Positions 1 to 10,800 of a DNA stretch of 64,000 nucleotides are shown piece by piece. The notes below the pieces were generated by a model that saw only the letters and a program-made list of their open reading frames with translations, did no database searches and had not been told where the DNA came from. Source of the DNA: Paenibacillus peoriae (GTDB lineage: Bacteria; Bacillota; Bacilli; Paenibacillales; Paenibacillaceae); NCBI RefSeq assembly GCF_022531965.1, contig NZ_CP092831.1, forward strand, positions 2,490,001-2,554,000, in the 5' to 3' direction. The translations under genes and the position numbers were made by a program. Position 1 is the first letter of the stretch. Each line of letters starts with the position of its first letter.

Positions 1-41
1 TTGCACAGACAACCAGGATGTTGGCTTAGAAGCAGCCACCA

Positions 42-77
<36 letters not shown>

Positions 78-846
78 TCTGCGCCGAAAATGTAACGGGG
101 CTAAACACACCACCGAAGCTATGGCTTGATGCTTGCATCAGGGGTAGGGGAGCGTTGAATGCGGGTTGAAGGTGTACCGTAAGGAGCGCTGGACTGCATT
201 CAAGTGAGAATGCCGGTATGAGTAACGAAAAGATCTGTGAGAATCAGATCCGCCGAAAGCCTAAGGGTTCCTGAGGAAGGTTCGTCCGCTCAGGGTAAGT
301 CGGGACCTAAGGCGAGGCCGATAGGCGTAGTCGAAGGACAACAGGTCGAAATTCCTGTACCACCGTAATCCGTTATGAGCAATGGGGTGACGCAGTAGGG
401 TAGTGACGCGGACTGATGGATGTCCGTCTAAGCAGTGAGGCTGATGTGTAGGCAAATCCGCACATCATTAAGGCTGGGCTGTGATGGGGAGCGAAAATTG
501 TAGTAGCGAAGGTCATGATCTCAGACTGCCAAGAAAAGCCTCTAGCCAGGAGAAGGTGCCCGTACCGCAAACCGACACAGGTAGGCGAGAAGAGAATTCT
601 AAGGCGCGCGGAAGAACTCTCGTTAAGGAACTCGGCAAAATGACCCCGTAACTTCGGGAGAAGGGGTGCCTCGGTAGGGTGAATAGCCCGAGGGGGCCGC
701 AGTGAAAAGGCCCAAGCGACTGTTTAGCAAAAACACAGGTCTGTGCGAAGCCGCAAGGCGAAGTATACGGGCTGACGCCTGCCCGGTGCTGGAAGGTTAA
801 GGGGAGTGGTAAGCTCGCAAGAGCGAAGCTATGAACCGAAGCCCCA

Positions 847-897
<51 letters not shown>

Positions 898-1181
898 AGG
901 TAAATTCTGACCCGCACGAATGGCGTAACGACTTGGGCGCTGTCTCAACGAGAGATCCGGTGAAATTTTAATACCTGTGAAGATGCAGGTTACCCGCGAC
1001 AAGACGGAAAGACCCCATGGAGCTTTACTGCAGCTTGATATTGAATTTGGGTACGATCTGTACAGGATAGGTGGGAGCCGTCGAACTTTGAGCGCCAGCT
1101 TGAAGGGAGGCATCCTTGGGATACCACCCTGATCGTATCTAGGTTCTAACTTGGTACCGTAATCCGGTGCGAGGACAGTGT

Positions 1182-1235
<54 letters not shown>

Positions 1236-1424
1236 CAAGGTTCCCTCAGAATGGTTGGAAATCATTCGAAGAGTGCAAAGGCAGAAGGGAGCTTGACTGC
1301 GAGACCTACAAGTCGAGCAGGGACGAAAGTCGGGCTTAGTGATCCGGTGGTACCGCATGGAAGGGCCATCGCTCAACGGATAAAAGCTACCCTGGGGATA
1401 ACAGGCTTATCTCCCCCAAGAGTC

Positions 1425-1566
<142 letters not shown>

Positions 1567-1592
1567 TGTCGTGGGCGTAGGAAATTTGAGAG

Positions 1593-1627
<35 letters not shown>

Positions 1628-1840
1628 TACCGCTGGTGTACCAGTTGTTCCGCCAGGAGCACCGCTGGGTAGCTATGTACGGAAGGGATAAGCGCTGAAA
1701 GCATCTAAGCGTGAAGCCCCCCTCAAGATGAGATTTCCCAATTAGTAAGACCCCTTGAAGACGACGAGGTAGATAGGTTGGGGGTGGAAGTGCAGTAATG
1801 CATGGAGCTGACCAATACTAATCGGTCGAGGGCTTATCCT

Positions 1841-1990
1841 AAGATAAGACGCAAATGAGTTTCGGATCCAGTTTTCAGGGTGTAACCTTGAAGGTATGTA
1901 GAAATACATACGAAATACGCATTGAAATTCATTCACACAGCTGTGATGAACCGAGTTTCAATACGGTAGAATTTGCATAGCAAATTCATG
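1841..1990 (+). other. 23S-5S rRNA spacer with three stem-loops, no tRNA
   Basis: This 150-base spacer has no tRNA-like cloverleaf. It holds three inverted repeats: GTATGTA (1894-1900) and TACATAC (1905-1911) closed by a GAAA tetraloop; a longer bulged stem spanning 1921-1962 (ATTGAAA with TTTCAAT, inner TTCAT/ATGAA and CACA/TGTG pairs); and GAATTTGC (1969-1976) with GCAAATTC (1980-1987), which ends three bases before 5S. They are probably rRNA-processing structures, inferred from position only. Confidence 0.7.
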
Positions 1991-2107
1991 TTTGGTGGCG
2001 ATAGCGGAGGGGTTCCACACGTACCCATCCCGAACACGACCGTTAAGCCCTCCAGCGCCGATGGTACTTGGACCGCAGGGTCCTGGGAGAGTAGGACGTC
2101 GCCAAGC
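1991..2107 (+). rRNA. rrf: 5S ribosomal RNA
   Basis: A 117-base gene beginning TTTGGTGGCGATAGCG and ending AGTAGGACGTCGCCAAGC, close to the Bacillus 5S pattern. The central CCATCCCGAACACG and GCCGATGGTA segments are diagnostic. The 5' TTGGTGGCG pairs with 3' CGTCGCCAAG to form helix I, which sets both ends. It is the last gene of the rrn operon and is followed directly by an intrinsic terminator. Confidence 0.97.
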
Positions 2108-2112
2108 ACGAT

Positions 2113-2148
2113 AAAAAGAGCACAGCCTTAATGGGCTGTGCTCTTTTT
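2113..2148 (+). terminator. Intrinsic terminator of the rrn operon
   Basis: A perfect 10-bp stem GAGCACAGCC (2118-2127) / GGCTGTGCTC (2134-2143) with a 6-base loop, flanked by A5 upstream and T5 downstream that can extend the stem. It lies 5 bases after 5S and separates rRNA transcription from the tri genes. The symmetric A and T tracts could let it work in both directions. Confidence 0.93.
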
Positions 2149-3070
2149 GTATACCATAAGGCTTTCGCATTTTGGAAATTATATATACATGAACCCATAC
2201 ATATACTCCATTCCACTAAATTAATAAGATTAGGGGATAACTACAATAAAGCCTACAACACTCTGCATATCGACCGATAGTGAAGTCAAACATAATGAAA
2301 TTTATAAAGCAGCAAGTCTCCAACAACAGGGAGCCTTGCTGTTTGCCGTTACTGTTTTTTGAGAGGGTGAAAGATTAAAAGTAAGGCTATAAATTTCTAG
2401 AGAACAGGTACTTTTGAAACGAGATAAAAACGTTTTTATTAGAGTTTGAAAAGAAAATTCATAGATTTGGGAGAGAAAAACTCAATCCGAACTGGATTTT
2501 TTAGACGAAGAGTCAGAAAAAAATATGCAAAAAATGCTCCTTTAGGACTATGGAATAACAATATTTATTACAAAAATAAAGAGTTATTAATTTTGGCTTA
2601 TGTGAGCTTGATACAAATCCAATCCAATATTTAGGTGATTGAAGAGAGCTGCGGAAAAAGTCGGAATTTGTCGGATGATATCAGGTTGAATTTGTTACAT
2701 TTATGTTAATGGCAAGTAAAGATAAAATTGTTGTAGGATAAGGGGTTGGGACCTCAATGTAAATCAAAATGAATTTAGTTTTACAAAATTCGTGAAAACC
2801 TGAAATCTTGTTTTAAACTAAATTAACAGATCATGATTGACAGATAACTCATACAAAAAGTGAAATTGTTGCTTTTGAAGTTTGGAAACAAATAACATAA
2901 TATGGATTTTATTTTATTTTTATAAGCTTCGTCAATTTAGCCCTTTTGTCCCATGCCAAGCGGTTTTAAAGTTTGTATATTTAAAAACAGTTAGAAAGTG
3001 TTGGAAGAAAAAAAGAGATATAAGGATTTACTGTAAAATTATGAACTGCATAGAGGATGGAGGAATTCTT
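2149..3070. other. AT-rich intergenic region upstream of triA
   Basis: About 0.92 kb with no convincing gene on either strand. The short frames here lack ribosome binding sites and family-like composition. It lies between the rrn terminator and the first tri gene and so should contain the operon promoter and any operator. The part nearest triA (about 2690-3050) is strongly AT-rich. I see no clear riboswitch, tRNA or mobile-element end. Confidence 0.6.
2837..2903 (+). promoter_or_regulatory. Candidate promoter elements for the tri operon
   Basis: Two sigma-A-like options overlap. A perfect -35 TTGACA at 2837-2842 has only a weak -10 (TGAAAT at 2861-2866, spacer 18). TTGAAG at 2875-2880 is followed after exactly 17 bases by TAATAT at 2898-2903. 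Either would give a leader of roughly 160-200 bases before triA. Each matches consensus only in part, so this is a candidate region and not a mapped promoter. Confidence 0.3.
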
Positions 3071-3895
3071 ATGACAACTCGATCACAATCTTGGTTCGCG
3101 AAAACAGAGGTCCAACCGACTACGAAGCTCCAACTATTTTGCTTTCCCTACGCCGGTGGTGGTGCTTATATATTTAACTCTTGGAAGTCCAGGTTTGCGC
3201 CTGACATTACCGTGTTGCCTATACAACTTCCAGGACGTGAAAGCCGCTCAACAGAAGCTCCAATGGATACTCTTCAAGACATCGTTCAATCGTTGGTTCC
3301 AGCTATGGCTCCATACATACATAAGCCGTTCGCTTTTTTTGGACACAGTATGGGGGCACTAATTGCATTTGAAACAGCACGGCAATTGTACAGCAAAACT
3401 GGAAAGCTACCTGAGCATATCATCATATCCGGTAAATCCGCACCACATATTCCATATTCCAAAAAACGACTCCATGATTTAGCAGACGATTCTTTCACCG
3501 AAGAGCTTCGTTTGATGCAGGGAACACCTGAAGAGGTGCTGCAAAATGCAGAATTGATGCAAATTATTATGCCTCGTCTGCGTGCAGATTTTAAGGTATG
3601 TGAAACTTATGTTTATCAGCCGGGAAATCCATTGATATGTCCGATGACTGTTTTAGGCGGAATGAAGGATTTTGAGGTTAGCACAGATTCACTGCATGCC
3701 TGGCAACAGCATACGACATCACCTATGGATGTTCGAATGTTCGAAGGTAATCACTTTTTCATCCATGAACAAGAACAAGAGGTTATGAGCACAGTCGAGA
3801 ACATTCTTTCTACATCCTCGCCGATGGCCCACGCGGCGGGAGCTCATACAGCTTACAACACAAGCACCCTACAACCACGATTCAGACAGAGTTAA
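3071..3895 (+). CDS. triA: TriA: type II thioesterase of the tridecaptin operon
   Basis: A 274-residue alpha/beta-hydrolase of the GrsT/SrfAD type. In NRPS systems this family hydrolyses wrongly primed acyl or aminoacyl groups from carrier domains and so keeps the assembly line moving; it acts in the cytoplasm. Visible motifs are FPYAGGG (residues 25-31), the nucleophile elbow FGHSMGA with Ser93, Asp200 in GGMKD and His228 in EGNHFF: a complete Ser-Asp-His triad. The ATG at 3071 is chosen because GGAGG (3059-3063) sits 7 bases upstream; the open frame runs back to 2882, but that extension is AT-rich and has no ribosome site. The last 28 or so residues (Ser, Thr, Ala, His-rich) extend past the domain and look unconserved. 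It is the first gene of the operon, with triB following after a 215-base gap. The name follows the tridecaptin cluster known from Paenibacillus terrae. Confidence 0.9.
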   Translation: MTTRSQSWFAKTEVQPTTKLQLFCFPYAGGGAYIFNSWKSRFAPDITVLPIQLPGRESRSTEAPMDTLQDIVQSLVPAMAPYIHKPFAFFGHSMGALIAFETARQLYSKTGKLPEHIIISGKSAPHIPYSKKRLHDLADDSFTEELRLMQGTPEEVLQNAELMQIIMPRLRADFKVCETYVYQPGNPLICPMTVLGGMKDFEVSTDSLHAWQQHTTSPMDVRMFEGNHFFIHEQEQEVMSTVENILSTSSPMAHAAGAHTAYNTSTLQPRFRQS

Positions 3896-4110
3896 ATGTC
3901 CCACACATCACGATACACTTCGTTATTACCATCTCAGCAACAATCAACAACCAACCCACACCAAGATGCAAATTCCAGCATAGTTCAAAATCGCATTTTA
4001 TTCTGTACGGATACTCATGCATCCAAACCCAGAGTTTATCTCAACGACGTCCACAGCCAATATAAAAAGTTCGCACTGAAAAAGTGTGGGCAGCGAAAAG
4101 AGGGATGCCC
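3896..4110. other. triA-triB gap
   Basis: 215 bases, rich in A and C and poor in G in their first 160 or so. A frame starting with the ATG that touches the triA stop (TAAATG) runs to 4123 and would encode 75 Ser/Gln/Asn-rich residues. It has no ribosome site of its own and no family resemblance, so I do not call it a gene. The end carries the triB ribosome binding site (AAGAGGG, about 4098-4104). Confidence 0.5.
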
Positions 4111-6006
4111 TTGTTTCGATTAAATTCTGCTTTTCGGAGACTCGCACGTTATGTAAGGCCGTATAATCTATGGGTTTTCATAACGGTGATCACCTCCTTG
4201 TGTTTGGCAGCTATTGACATTATTTTGGGTAAGGCCATTGAGCAAATGGCACAGGGGACATTCTCCTCTACCCAGAACATGATCTATCTGGTTGTTGGTA
4301 TGACGCTAATTGGAATGCCCTGTAAGTTTGTGATGAGGTACGCTTCAGCGCGATTTAGTGTTAGTGCTCTGCGCGACTTGAGAGGCGATCTCGTACATAA
4401 GTTTTGCGATTTACCGGTTTCCAGCGTGGAAAGGAAATTTACCGGAGATTTGGTATCCCGTCTAACCAATAATACGGCAGTATTACAGAACTTTTTTATC
4501 CAGCAGTTTGCCAATCTGTTCTATTTACCGCTTGTGTTTACGGCATCACTCATATTGCTTTTACTGACAAGCTGGAAACTGATATTGGCAAGTCTTGCGC
4601 TCATGCCAATAGGAATGATCATAACATCACTAATGAGCAAGCCAATTGAAAAATACTCAGCGGATCTTCAGGAGAAAATTGCTCATTTGAACGCTGTGGG
4701 GCAAGATGCAATCGGAGGAATCCCTATCGTCAAGGCATTCAATATGCAAGCTGTGCTGTTGAAGAAGTATATGGTGATTATGGAGGGGGTCGTCAAGCGC
4801 GGCTTACGGCTAGAAAAGCGCTATGCAGCCATTACTCCGGTAGGTGTGATGATGCTAGCAACACCGATTATTTTGGTCATTGTATACGGAGGATACCTGA
4901 TACAACATGGAGAGTTGAATGCTGGAGGCATTGTACTTTTTTTATACCTGATTTCGTTCATATTGCAGCCGATTGCCATGCTGCCGACGATCATTTCGCA
5001 AATGAAGGAAGCGGGTGGAGCCGCAAAGCATTTGTTTGAGGTGCTGGATTGGCAGAATGAACGTCAGGACGGCGAAATGACCTTGGTAGATCAGAAGCGA
5101 GAGAATAGGGCGCCTCATTTGAAAGACGATGCAGATGGGGAAGCCAACCGAATGAGTGAAGGCGGAGCAGAAAGTGATGATGACGTTGATAGTGTTGCTG
5201 TAGTCAGCTTTGAGCATTTGACCTTTGGCTACGATGAAGGGAACACAGTGCTGAAGGATATCAGCTTCCAGGCAGGGCAAGGGGATATGGTCGCGATTGT
5301 CGGTGCCAGCGGTGGGGGTAAAAGCACGATTTTCAAGCTGCTTTGCGGATTTAATGAACCTGGAGAGCATGCTGGAACCATTCAACTATTTGGAAAGAGT
5401 TTGACAGATTGGAATTTAACAAGCCTGCGCAGTCATATTTCGATGGTATCTCAGGAGCCGTCGCTTTTTCCGGCCACCATTGCAGAAAATATCGGATATG
5501 GACGTTTGGAGGCGACTCGAGAAGAAATTGTCGAGGCGGCGAAGGCGGCACATGCGCATGATTTTATTGTTCAACTTCCCGAGGGCTATGAAACCCTGTT
5601 GAGCGAGCGGGGAGGCGGATTGTCTGGCGGTCAAAAACAGCGTATTTCCATAGCAAGAGCATTATTGAAAAATGCTCCGCTACTTCTATTGGACGAGCCG
5701 ACTTCAGCACTCGATAGTCAGTCGGAGGCTCAGGTGCAGAATGCGATGAATGCGGTAATGCAAAACCGGACGGTACTGGTCATTGCTCATCGACTGTCAA
5801 CCGTACGTCAGGCGAACCGCATTATTGTACTCGATCAGGGGAGCATTGTGGAATCGGGTTCTCATGAGGAATTACTGGGTCGTGATGGTGTGTACCGAAA
5901 GCTGTATTTGAAAAATTTTGAAGAAGAACAGCATACGGCGGAAAACGGTAATTCGTTGCCTGAGGAAAGGGGTGAGCGTCGTGACCTTCAAGCAGGGGTT
6001 TTATGA
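4111..6006 (+). CDS. triB: TriB: ABC exporter half-transporter (membrane domain + ATPase)
   Basis: A membrane ABC transporter of the exporter type: an N-terminal transmembrane domain of about six helices (roughly residues 20-300) and a C-terminal ATPase. Walker A GASGGGKST is at residues 398-406, signature LSGGQ at 504-508, Walker B with Asp528 and catalytic Glu529, and switch His560, so the ATP site is intact. An acidic linker of about 45 residues (rich in Asp/Glu) joins the two halves and is longer than usual. Numbering is from the TTG at 4111, which lies 6 bases after AAGAGGG. The ATG at 4105 almost touches that site and a GTG at 4084 has none, so both are less likely. It probably pairs with TriC as a heterodimer to export or confer immunity to the lipopeptide. 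That role is inferred from context; TriB and TriC are the ABC transporters of the known tridecaptin cluster. Confidence 0.9.
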   Translation: MFRLNSAFRRLARYVRPYNLWVFITVITSLCLAAIDIILGKAIEQMAQGTFSSTQNMIYLVVGMTLIGMPCKFVMRYASARFSVSALRDLRGDLVHKFCDLPVSSVERKFTGDLVSRLTNNTAVLQNFFIQQFANLFYLPLVFTASLILLLLTSWKLILASLALMPIGMIITSLMSKPIEKYSADLQEKIAHLNAVGQDAIGGIPIVKAFNMQAVLLKKYMVIMEGVVKRGLRLEKRYAAITPVGVMMLATPIILVIVYGGYLIQHGELNAGGIVLFLYLISFILQPIAMLPTIISQMKEAGGAAKHLFEVLDWQNERQDGEMTLVDQKRENRAPHLKDDADGEANRMSEGGAESDDDVDSVAVVSFEHLTFGYDEGNTVLKDISFQAGQGDMVAIVGASGGGKSTIFKLLCGFNEPGEHAGTIQLFGKSLTDWNLTSLRSHISMVSQEPSLFPATIAENIGYGRLEATREEIVEAAKAAHAHDFIVQLPEGYETLLSERGGGLSGGQKQRISIARALLKNAPLLLLDEPTSALDSQSEAQVQNAMNAVMQNRTVLVIAHRLSTVRQANRIIVLDQGSIVESGSHEELLGRDGVYRKLYLKNFEEEQHTAENGNSLPEERGERRDLQAGVL

Positions 6007-7846
6007 ATTTAAGCAGTTGATGTCCCTGATGAAGCCGCACCAAAAATGGTATTTTACCGGGCTGGTTGGCAATAGTCTGACCAATGCCAGCATCACGATT
6101 TTACTTTCTTTTGTGGTGCATTATTTGCTGAATTTCGCGGTTAATGGCAATGTACAGGAGCTATACCGAGCGGTCTATTTGGTCAGTGGTACATTTTTGG
6201 CATTAAGTCTTATCTCCCCCCTGTGCAGCTATATGTATAAACGGTGTGTAAAGCTGGCGATTGCTGATGTACGAATGAAACTATTTGGCCACATTGTCAA
6301 GCTATCGTACGAAAAAGCCGAAAAACACCATTCGGGTGATCTTGTATCCCGTATGACGAACGATGTACAGGCGCTAGAGCAGGCTTACACCGTTCATATT
6401 CGCTCGATTATACTGGAAATTTCGCTTTTCTTGGGCTCGTTGGTCATTTTGATGGCTTTGGATTGGCGATTTGGGATTATGGCGGTTGTACTTGGGCTGG
6501 CTTCAGCCTGGATAAATGCTCATTTCGCGAAGAAAATGCGAAAGACGAGTGAAGAGTTACAGGGACGGATGAGCAGGTTCACGGAACGATTGAGTGATTT
6601 GCTTTCCGGTTTGCAGACGGTGAAGTTGTTTGGGTTGAGGACAAAGGTAGGTGGACTATGTAACGATGCAAGCGAGGACATCAATCGCATCAGCATCCGG
6701 CAGGGACGTCATATGGGCTTGCAGGATATGTGCAATTTTGTCATAGAGTTCATTACGCTGGGCGGTGTGCTTGTCGCCGGATTGATTCTGGTATCGCAGA
6801 AGCAAATGGAACTGGGAGTATTGGGACAGATTGTACAACTGCAAACCGGTATTTCAACGGTATTTTTGGAGCTAGGGGCGGCTGTAACACTGTTACAAAA
6901 CTCCTTGGCAGGCTTGGCGCGTATCCGCGAAATTCTGGATGAGTCGAAGGAAGAGGAACAGTTCCCCGCGGCTAAAAAGAAGGGACCGCTGACTAGGCTT
7001 AGCGATCCCGAGACGGCAGCTTTATCAGCCCGTGAATCTGGGGAATTCTATGGCGATGTTGAAACCTTAGGTTCAGACCACGCCATTGAACAGACTCCGG
7101 CTGCGCTAGAGCTGCACGACATCACCTTTGGCTATCAGCCTGACCATCCAACGCTGCAAAGGTTAAACTTGGTCGTGCCGGAAGGGCAGGTCACTGCACT
7201 TGTCGGTCCGAGTGGTGGTGGCAAAAGCACAGTCATGAAGTTGTTGCTGGGATTTTACCCACCGGATGAAGGTGTGCTGCGGGTTCGTGGTCGTTTGGCA
7301 GAAGAATTTCCGTTGGATGAGGTCAGGGATTTGATGGCCTATGTACCACAGGAGGCTACGCTGTTCCACGGTACAGTAGCGGATAATATCCGTTTTGGCT
7401 CACCGACTGCCACGGATGAGGAAGTGGAGGCTGCAGCCAAAACAGCCTATGCCAGAGGCTTCATAGCCGAGTTGCCAGAGGGGTACGACACGATTGTCGG
7501 TGAACGCGGAGCCAATTTGTCCGGCGGTCAAAGACAGCGGATTGCAATTGCCCGTGCTTTGCTCAAAAATGCACCGATTTTGCTATTGGATGAAGCGACC
7601 TCGGCTTTGGATGCAGAATCGGAATATGAAGTCCAGCAGGGCTTAAATGAGTTGATGAAGGATCGTACGACATTAGTTATTGCCCATCGATTGTCTACGA
7701 TTGAACGGGCGGATACGATCTGTGTCCTTGCCGATGGCGAACTGAAAGAGCAAGGTACCCATGATCAGCTCCTTGCCGAGGGCGGCCATTATGCAGAGCT
7801 GTATGAGCTTCAATTTCGAAAGCATCCCGAGGAACAAACCGCATGA
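5981..7846 (+). CDS. triC: TriC: ABC exporter half-transporter
   Basis: Second half-transporter, 621 residues, built like TriB: about six membrane helices followed by an ATPase domain with Walker A GPSGGGKST (409-417), signature LSGGQ (513-517), Walker B Asp537-Glu538 and switch His569. All catalytic residues are present in both partners, unlike some heterodimeric exporters that have one degenerate site. The GTG at 5981 is preferred because GAGGAAAGGGG lies about 8 bases upstream; a GTG at 5972 is too close to it and the open frame back to 5918 has no site. The gene therefore starts 26 bases inside the end of triB, which implies translational coupling and a fixed 1:1 partnership. triD follows after 50 bases. 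Likely substrate is the tridecaptin-type product (inference from position). Confidence 0.9.
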   Translation: MTFKQGFYEFKQLMSLMKPHQKWYFTGLVGNSLTNASITILLSFVVHYLLNFAVNGNVQELYRAVYLVSGTFLALSLISPLCSYMYKRCVKLAIADVRMKLFGHIVKLSYEKAEKHHSGDLVSRMTNDVQALEQAYTVHIRSIILEISLFLGSLVILMALDWRFGIMAVVLGLASAWINAHFAKKMRKTSEELQGRMSRFTERLSDLLSGLQTVKLFGLRTKVGGLCNDASEDINRISIRQGRHMGLQDMCNFVIEFITLGGVLVAGLILVSQKQMELGVLGQIVQLQTGISTVFLELGAAVTLLQNSLAGLARIREILDESKEEEQFPAAKKKGPLTRLSDPETAALSARESGEFYGDVETLGSDHAIEQTPAALELHDITFGYQPDHPTLQRLNLVVPEGQVTALVGPSGGGKSTVMKLLLGFYPPDEGVLRVRGRLAEEFPLDEVRDLMAYVPQEATLFHGTVADNIRFGSPTATDEEVEAAAKTAYARGFIAELPEGYDTIVGERGANLSGGQRQRIAIARALLKNAPILLLDEATSALDAESEYEVQQGLNELMKDRTTLVIAHRLSTIERADTICVLADGELKEQGTHDQLLAEGGHYAELYELQFRKHPEEQTA

Positions 7847-7896
7847 ATATGCGATTTCCTTTTTACCAAATATCTATTTTGTGAGGAGAGAGACGG

Positions 7897-10800
7897 ATGA
7901 CACAGCAAGATGTTCAATTGTTTTCCTTAAGCCAGCCACAGCAACGTATTTGGTATACGGAGCTTTTGTATCCTCATCGGAACACTTCAACAATTATTGC
8001 TACTGTAAAGATCAGGGGAACTGTTCGCATAGATGTCTTGCAGCAAGCAATGAATCGGGTAATTGCCCAAAATGATTCTTTTCGTATCAAAATTACTGCT
8101 CAGGATGGGATTCCATATCAATATGTAGAGCCATTTACGGCAGAAAGTATAGAAACGATCCAAGTTACCCCGGAAGAAGCGAATGTATGGTTAAAGCGTC
8201 ATAATCCACAGCCGTTCTCATTGTTGGATTCGCAGCTGTACCGATTTGTTATCTTGCAGCTCGGAACAGAAGAAACCTGGTTTAATTTTAAAATGCATCA
8301 TATTATTTCAGACGGCGTGTCCATGAATCAGGCCATTAATGAAATCACAGGACATTATATGGATATTGTGCATGGTACAGGCCAAGATGCGCCGACCAAA
8401 GGCAATCCCTATCTGGATTTTATCCAGGTAGAGCAAAGTTATGAGCAATCAGACCGTTATCAAAAGGACAAAACGTACTGGACGGAAAAGTTTGCCGATT
8501 TGCCTGAGACTACAGGTTTGAAATCATATAACCCGCTGACACTGAGTACAGCTGCACGCCGGGAGAGCTTTATACTGGAACATGAGTTGTATCGTGGTGT
8601 TACGGCTTTTTGCGAAGAGCATAAAATTAGTATTTTCACGTTCTTCCTGGCGGCTCTGTATATTTATTTGCATAAAGTGACGGGGGAGCAGGACTTAACC
8701 GTGGGGACACTCTATGCCAACCGTACGTCTAAGAAGGAAAAGGATACCATCGGTATGTTCGTCAGCACCGTGGCTACGCGTCTGTTGGTCGAACCAGAAT
8801 CCGAACTGCTGACCTTTCTGCAAGGTGTAGGGAAGGAGCAGGCGTCCATTTTGCGGCATCAGCGTTACCCGTACAACAAAATTATTCAGGATTTGCGTGA
8901 ACAGCAAAGCAGCCTGGACATTCAGCGTCTGTTTGGTGCTTCCATTCAGTACCGCACCTTGAGTTTCTCCCGGTTTGATGAAGCGATTCAGCAGGTTGAT
9001 AACGATTTCTGCGGAGATACGGTGAACGACTTCGATATTCACATGGTTGAAATGCTGGATGATGATAGACTCGTGCTGTATCTGGATTATCGTACCGAGC
9101 TGTTTAGTGAACAGGAAATTGCCCGAATTATTCGGCAATTTTTGAGTGTGGCGGAGCATATGGTGCAGGGCCCACACAAGCGGATACAGGAATTGTCGCT
9201 GATCAGTGAGGAAGAACGGGCGCAAATCGTCGACGTATTCAATGCTACAGCGGTGGAATATCCACACGAAGCAGGCATTCATGAGTTGTTTGAGGAACAG
9301 GCTGAACATGCACCGAATCAGACAGCAGTTGTGTTTGGAAATGCCCGTTTAACTTATGGCGAACTGAATGTAAAAGCAAATCAACTGGCTCACACGTTGC
9401 GCGGACACGGTGTTACCGCCGAGCAAACTGTAGGTATCGTTGCTGAGCGTTCCACGGATATGATCGTCGGCATGTTGGCGATTCTCAAAGCGGGCGGTGC
9501 ATATGTACCCATTGACCCTGATTATCCGGCTGAACGTGTACGTTACCTGTTGGAAGATTCGGGAGCGAAGTTGTTGCTGGTGCAGCGTGCAGAACAGCAA
9601 CCGGAGGAATACACCGGAATCGTGCTGGATCTAAGCGATGCTAAGGTGTACGCGGCAGAGGATGACCAAGGCTTGAATACCGTACATGGGGAGCAAAACG
9701 AGGCTTATCATGTGGATTATGCCGATTATACAAATCCGAAAAATGAGATTTTAAAGGAATCGTCCTCGTCTGTCGTAGACAGCACTGCTGGGACACAAGA
9801 ACGGAAATTTGGAAACCGACTAGCTTATTTGATGTATACTTCGGGCACGACCGGACAGCCCAAAGGGGTTATGGTAGAACATCGCAATGTCGTGCGTTTG
9901 GTAAAGCATACAAACTATGCGCAACTGGGTGCTGACACGCGCATTTTGCAAACTGGCGCCGTTGTCTTTGACGCGTCCACCTTCGAAATTTGGGGTGCGC
10001 TATTGAATGGTGGACAGCTCGTGCTGGTGAGTCAGGATGTTATTTTGGACGCTCCCAAGCTCAAGGAAGCCGTGCGCAACCATGGTATCACGACAATGTG
10101 GCTGACTGCGCCGCTCTTTAACCAGCTATCTCAGCAGGACTTGGAGCTGTTCGAGGGGGTAGAAGAACTGCTGGTCGGTGGTGATGTGCTGTCCGTACCG
10201 CATATTAACCGGGTGCTGGAGGCTTATCCGTCTCTGCGGATTATTAACGGCTATGGTCCGACGGAAAATACAACTTTTTCTACAACTCATGCGATTGCTG
10301 GAGTGCAATCAGAAGCGGTGCCGATTGGGCGTCCGATCCACAACTCCACAGCGTATGTTGTAGATCGTTCCATGCAGCTTCAGCCTGTAGGGGCATGGGG
10401 TGAGCTAATCGTCGGCGGTGATGGGGTGGCACGTGGCTACCGGAACCGTCCTGATTTAACGGCTGAAAAATTCGTAGATAGTCCGTTCCGTAGCGGAGAG
10501 CGCTGCTACCGTACAGGCGATTTGGTTCGCTGGAATGAGGATGGAACGCTGGAATACAAAGGACGGATCGACGCACAGGTGAAAATCCGGGGCTATCGGA
10601 TTGAGCTGGGCGAGGTGGAAGCGCAGCTCTTGAAGCTAGATGCGGTACAAGAAGCTGTCGTCATTGCACGTGAGGATGAGCAGGGACAGAAACAGCTCTG
10701 CGCATATGTAGTCACCCTTGTGGATATCGCGGCTAGTGAGTTGCGAAGCACCTTGAGCCAAGAATTGCCGGGTTATATGGTGCCGTCGTATTTTGTGCAG

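Noticed and set aside
1841..1990. tRNA gene in the 23S-5S spacer
   Set aside because: No cloverleaf, no T-arm consensus and no CCA; only simple hairpins.
2258..2363. Open stretch reading KHNEIYKAASLQQQGALLF followed by AVTVF and a stop
   Set aside because: It looks protein-like but has no start codon or ribosome site; possibly chance or a decayed remnant, not supportable as a gene.
2446..2634. 62-codon frame in the upstream intergenic region
   Set aside because: Weak start, no ribosome site, Lys/Asn/Ile-rich composition as expected from AT-rich non-coding DNA.
2882..3070. N-terminal extension of triA by 63 codons
   Set aside because: AT-rich, Lys-rich, no ribosome site, while GGAGG lies 7 bases before the ATG at 3071.
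3896..4123. 75-codon frame between triA and triB
   Set aside because: Ser/Gln/Asn-rich, no ribosome site and no recognisable family.
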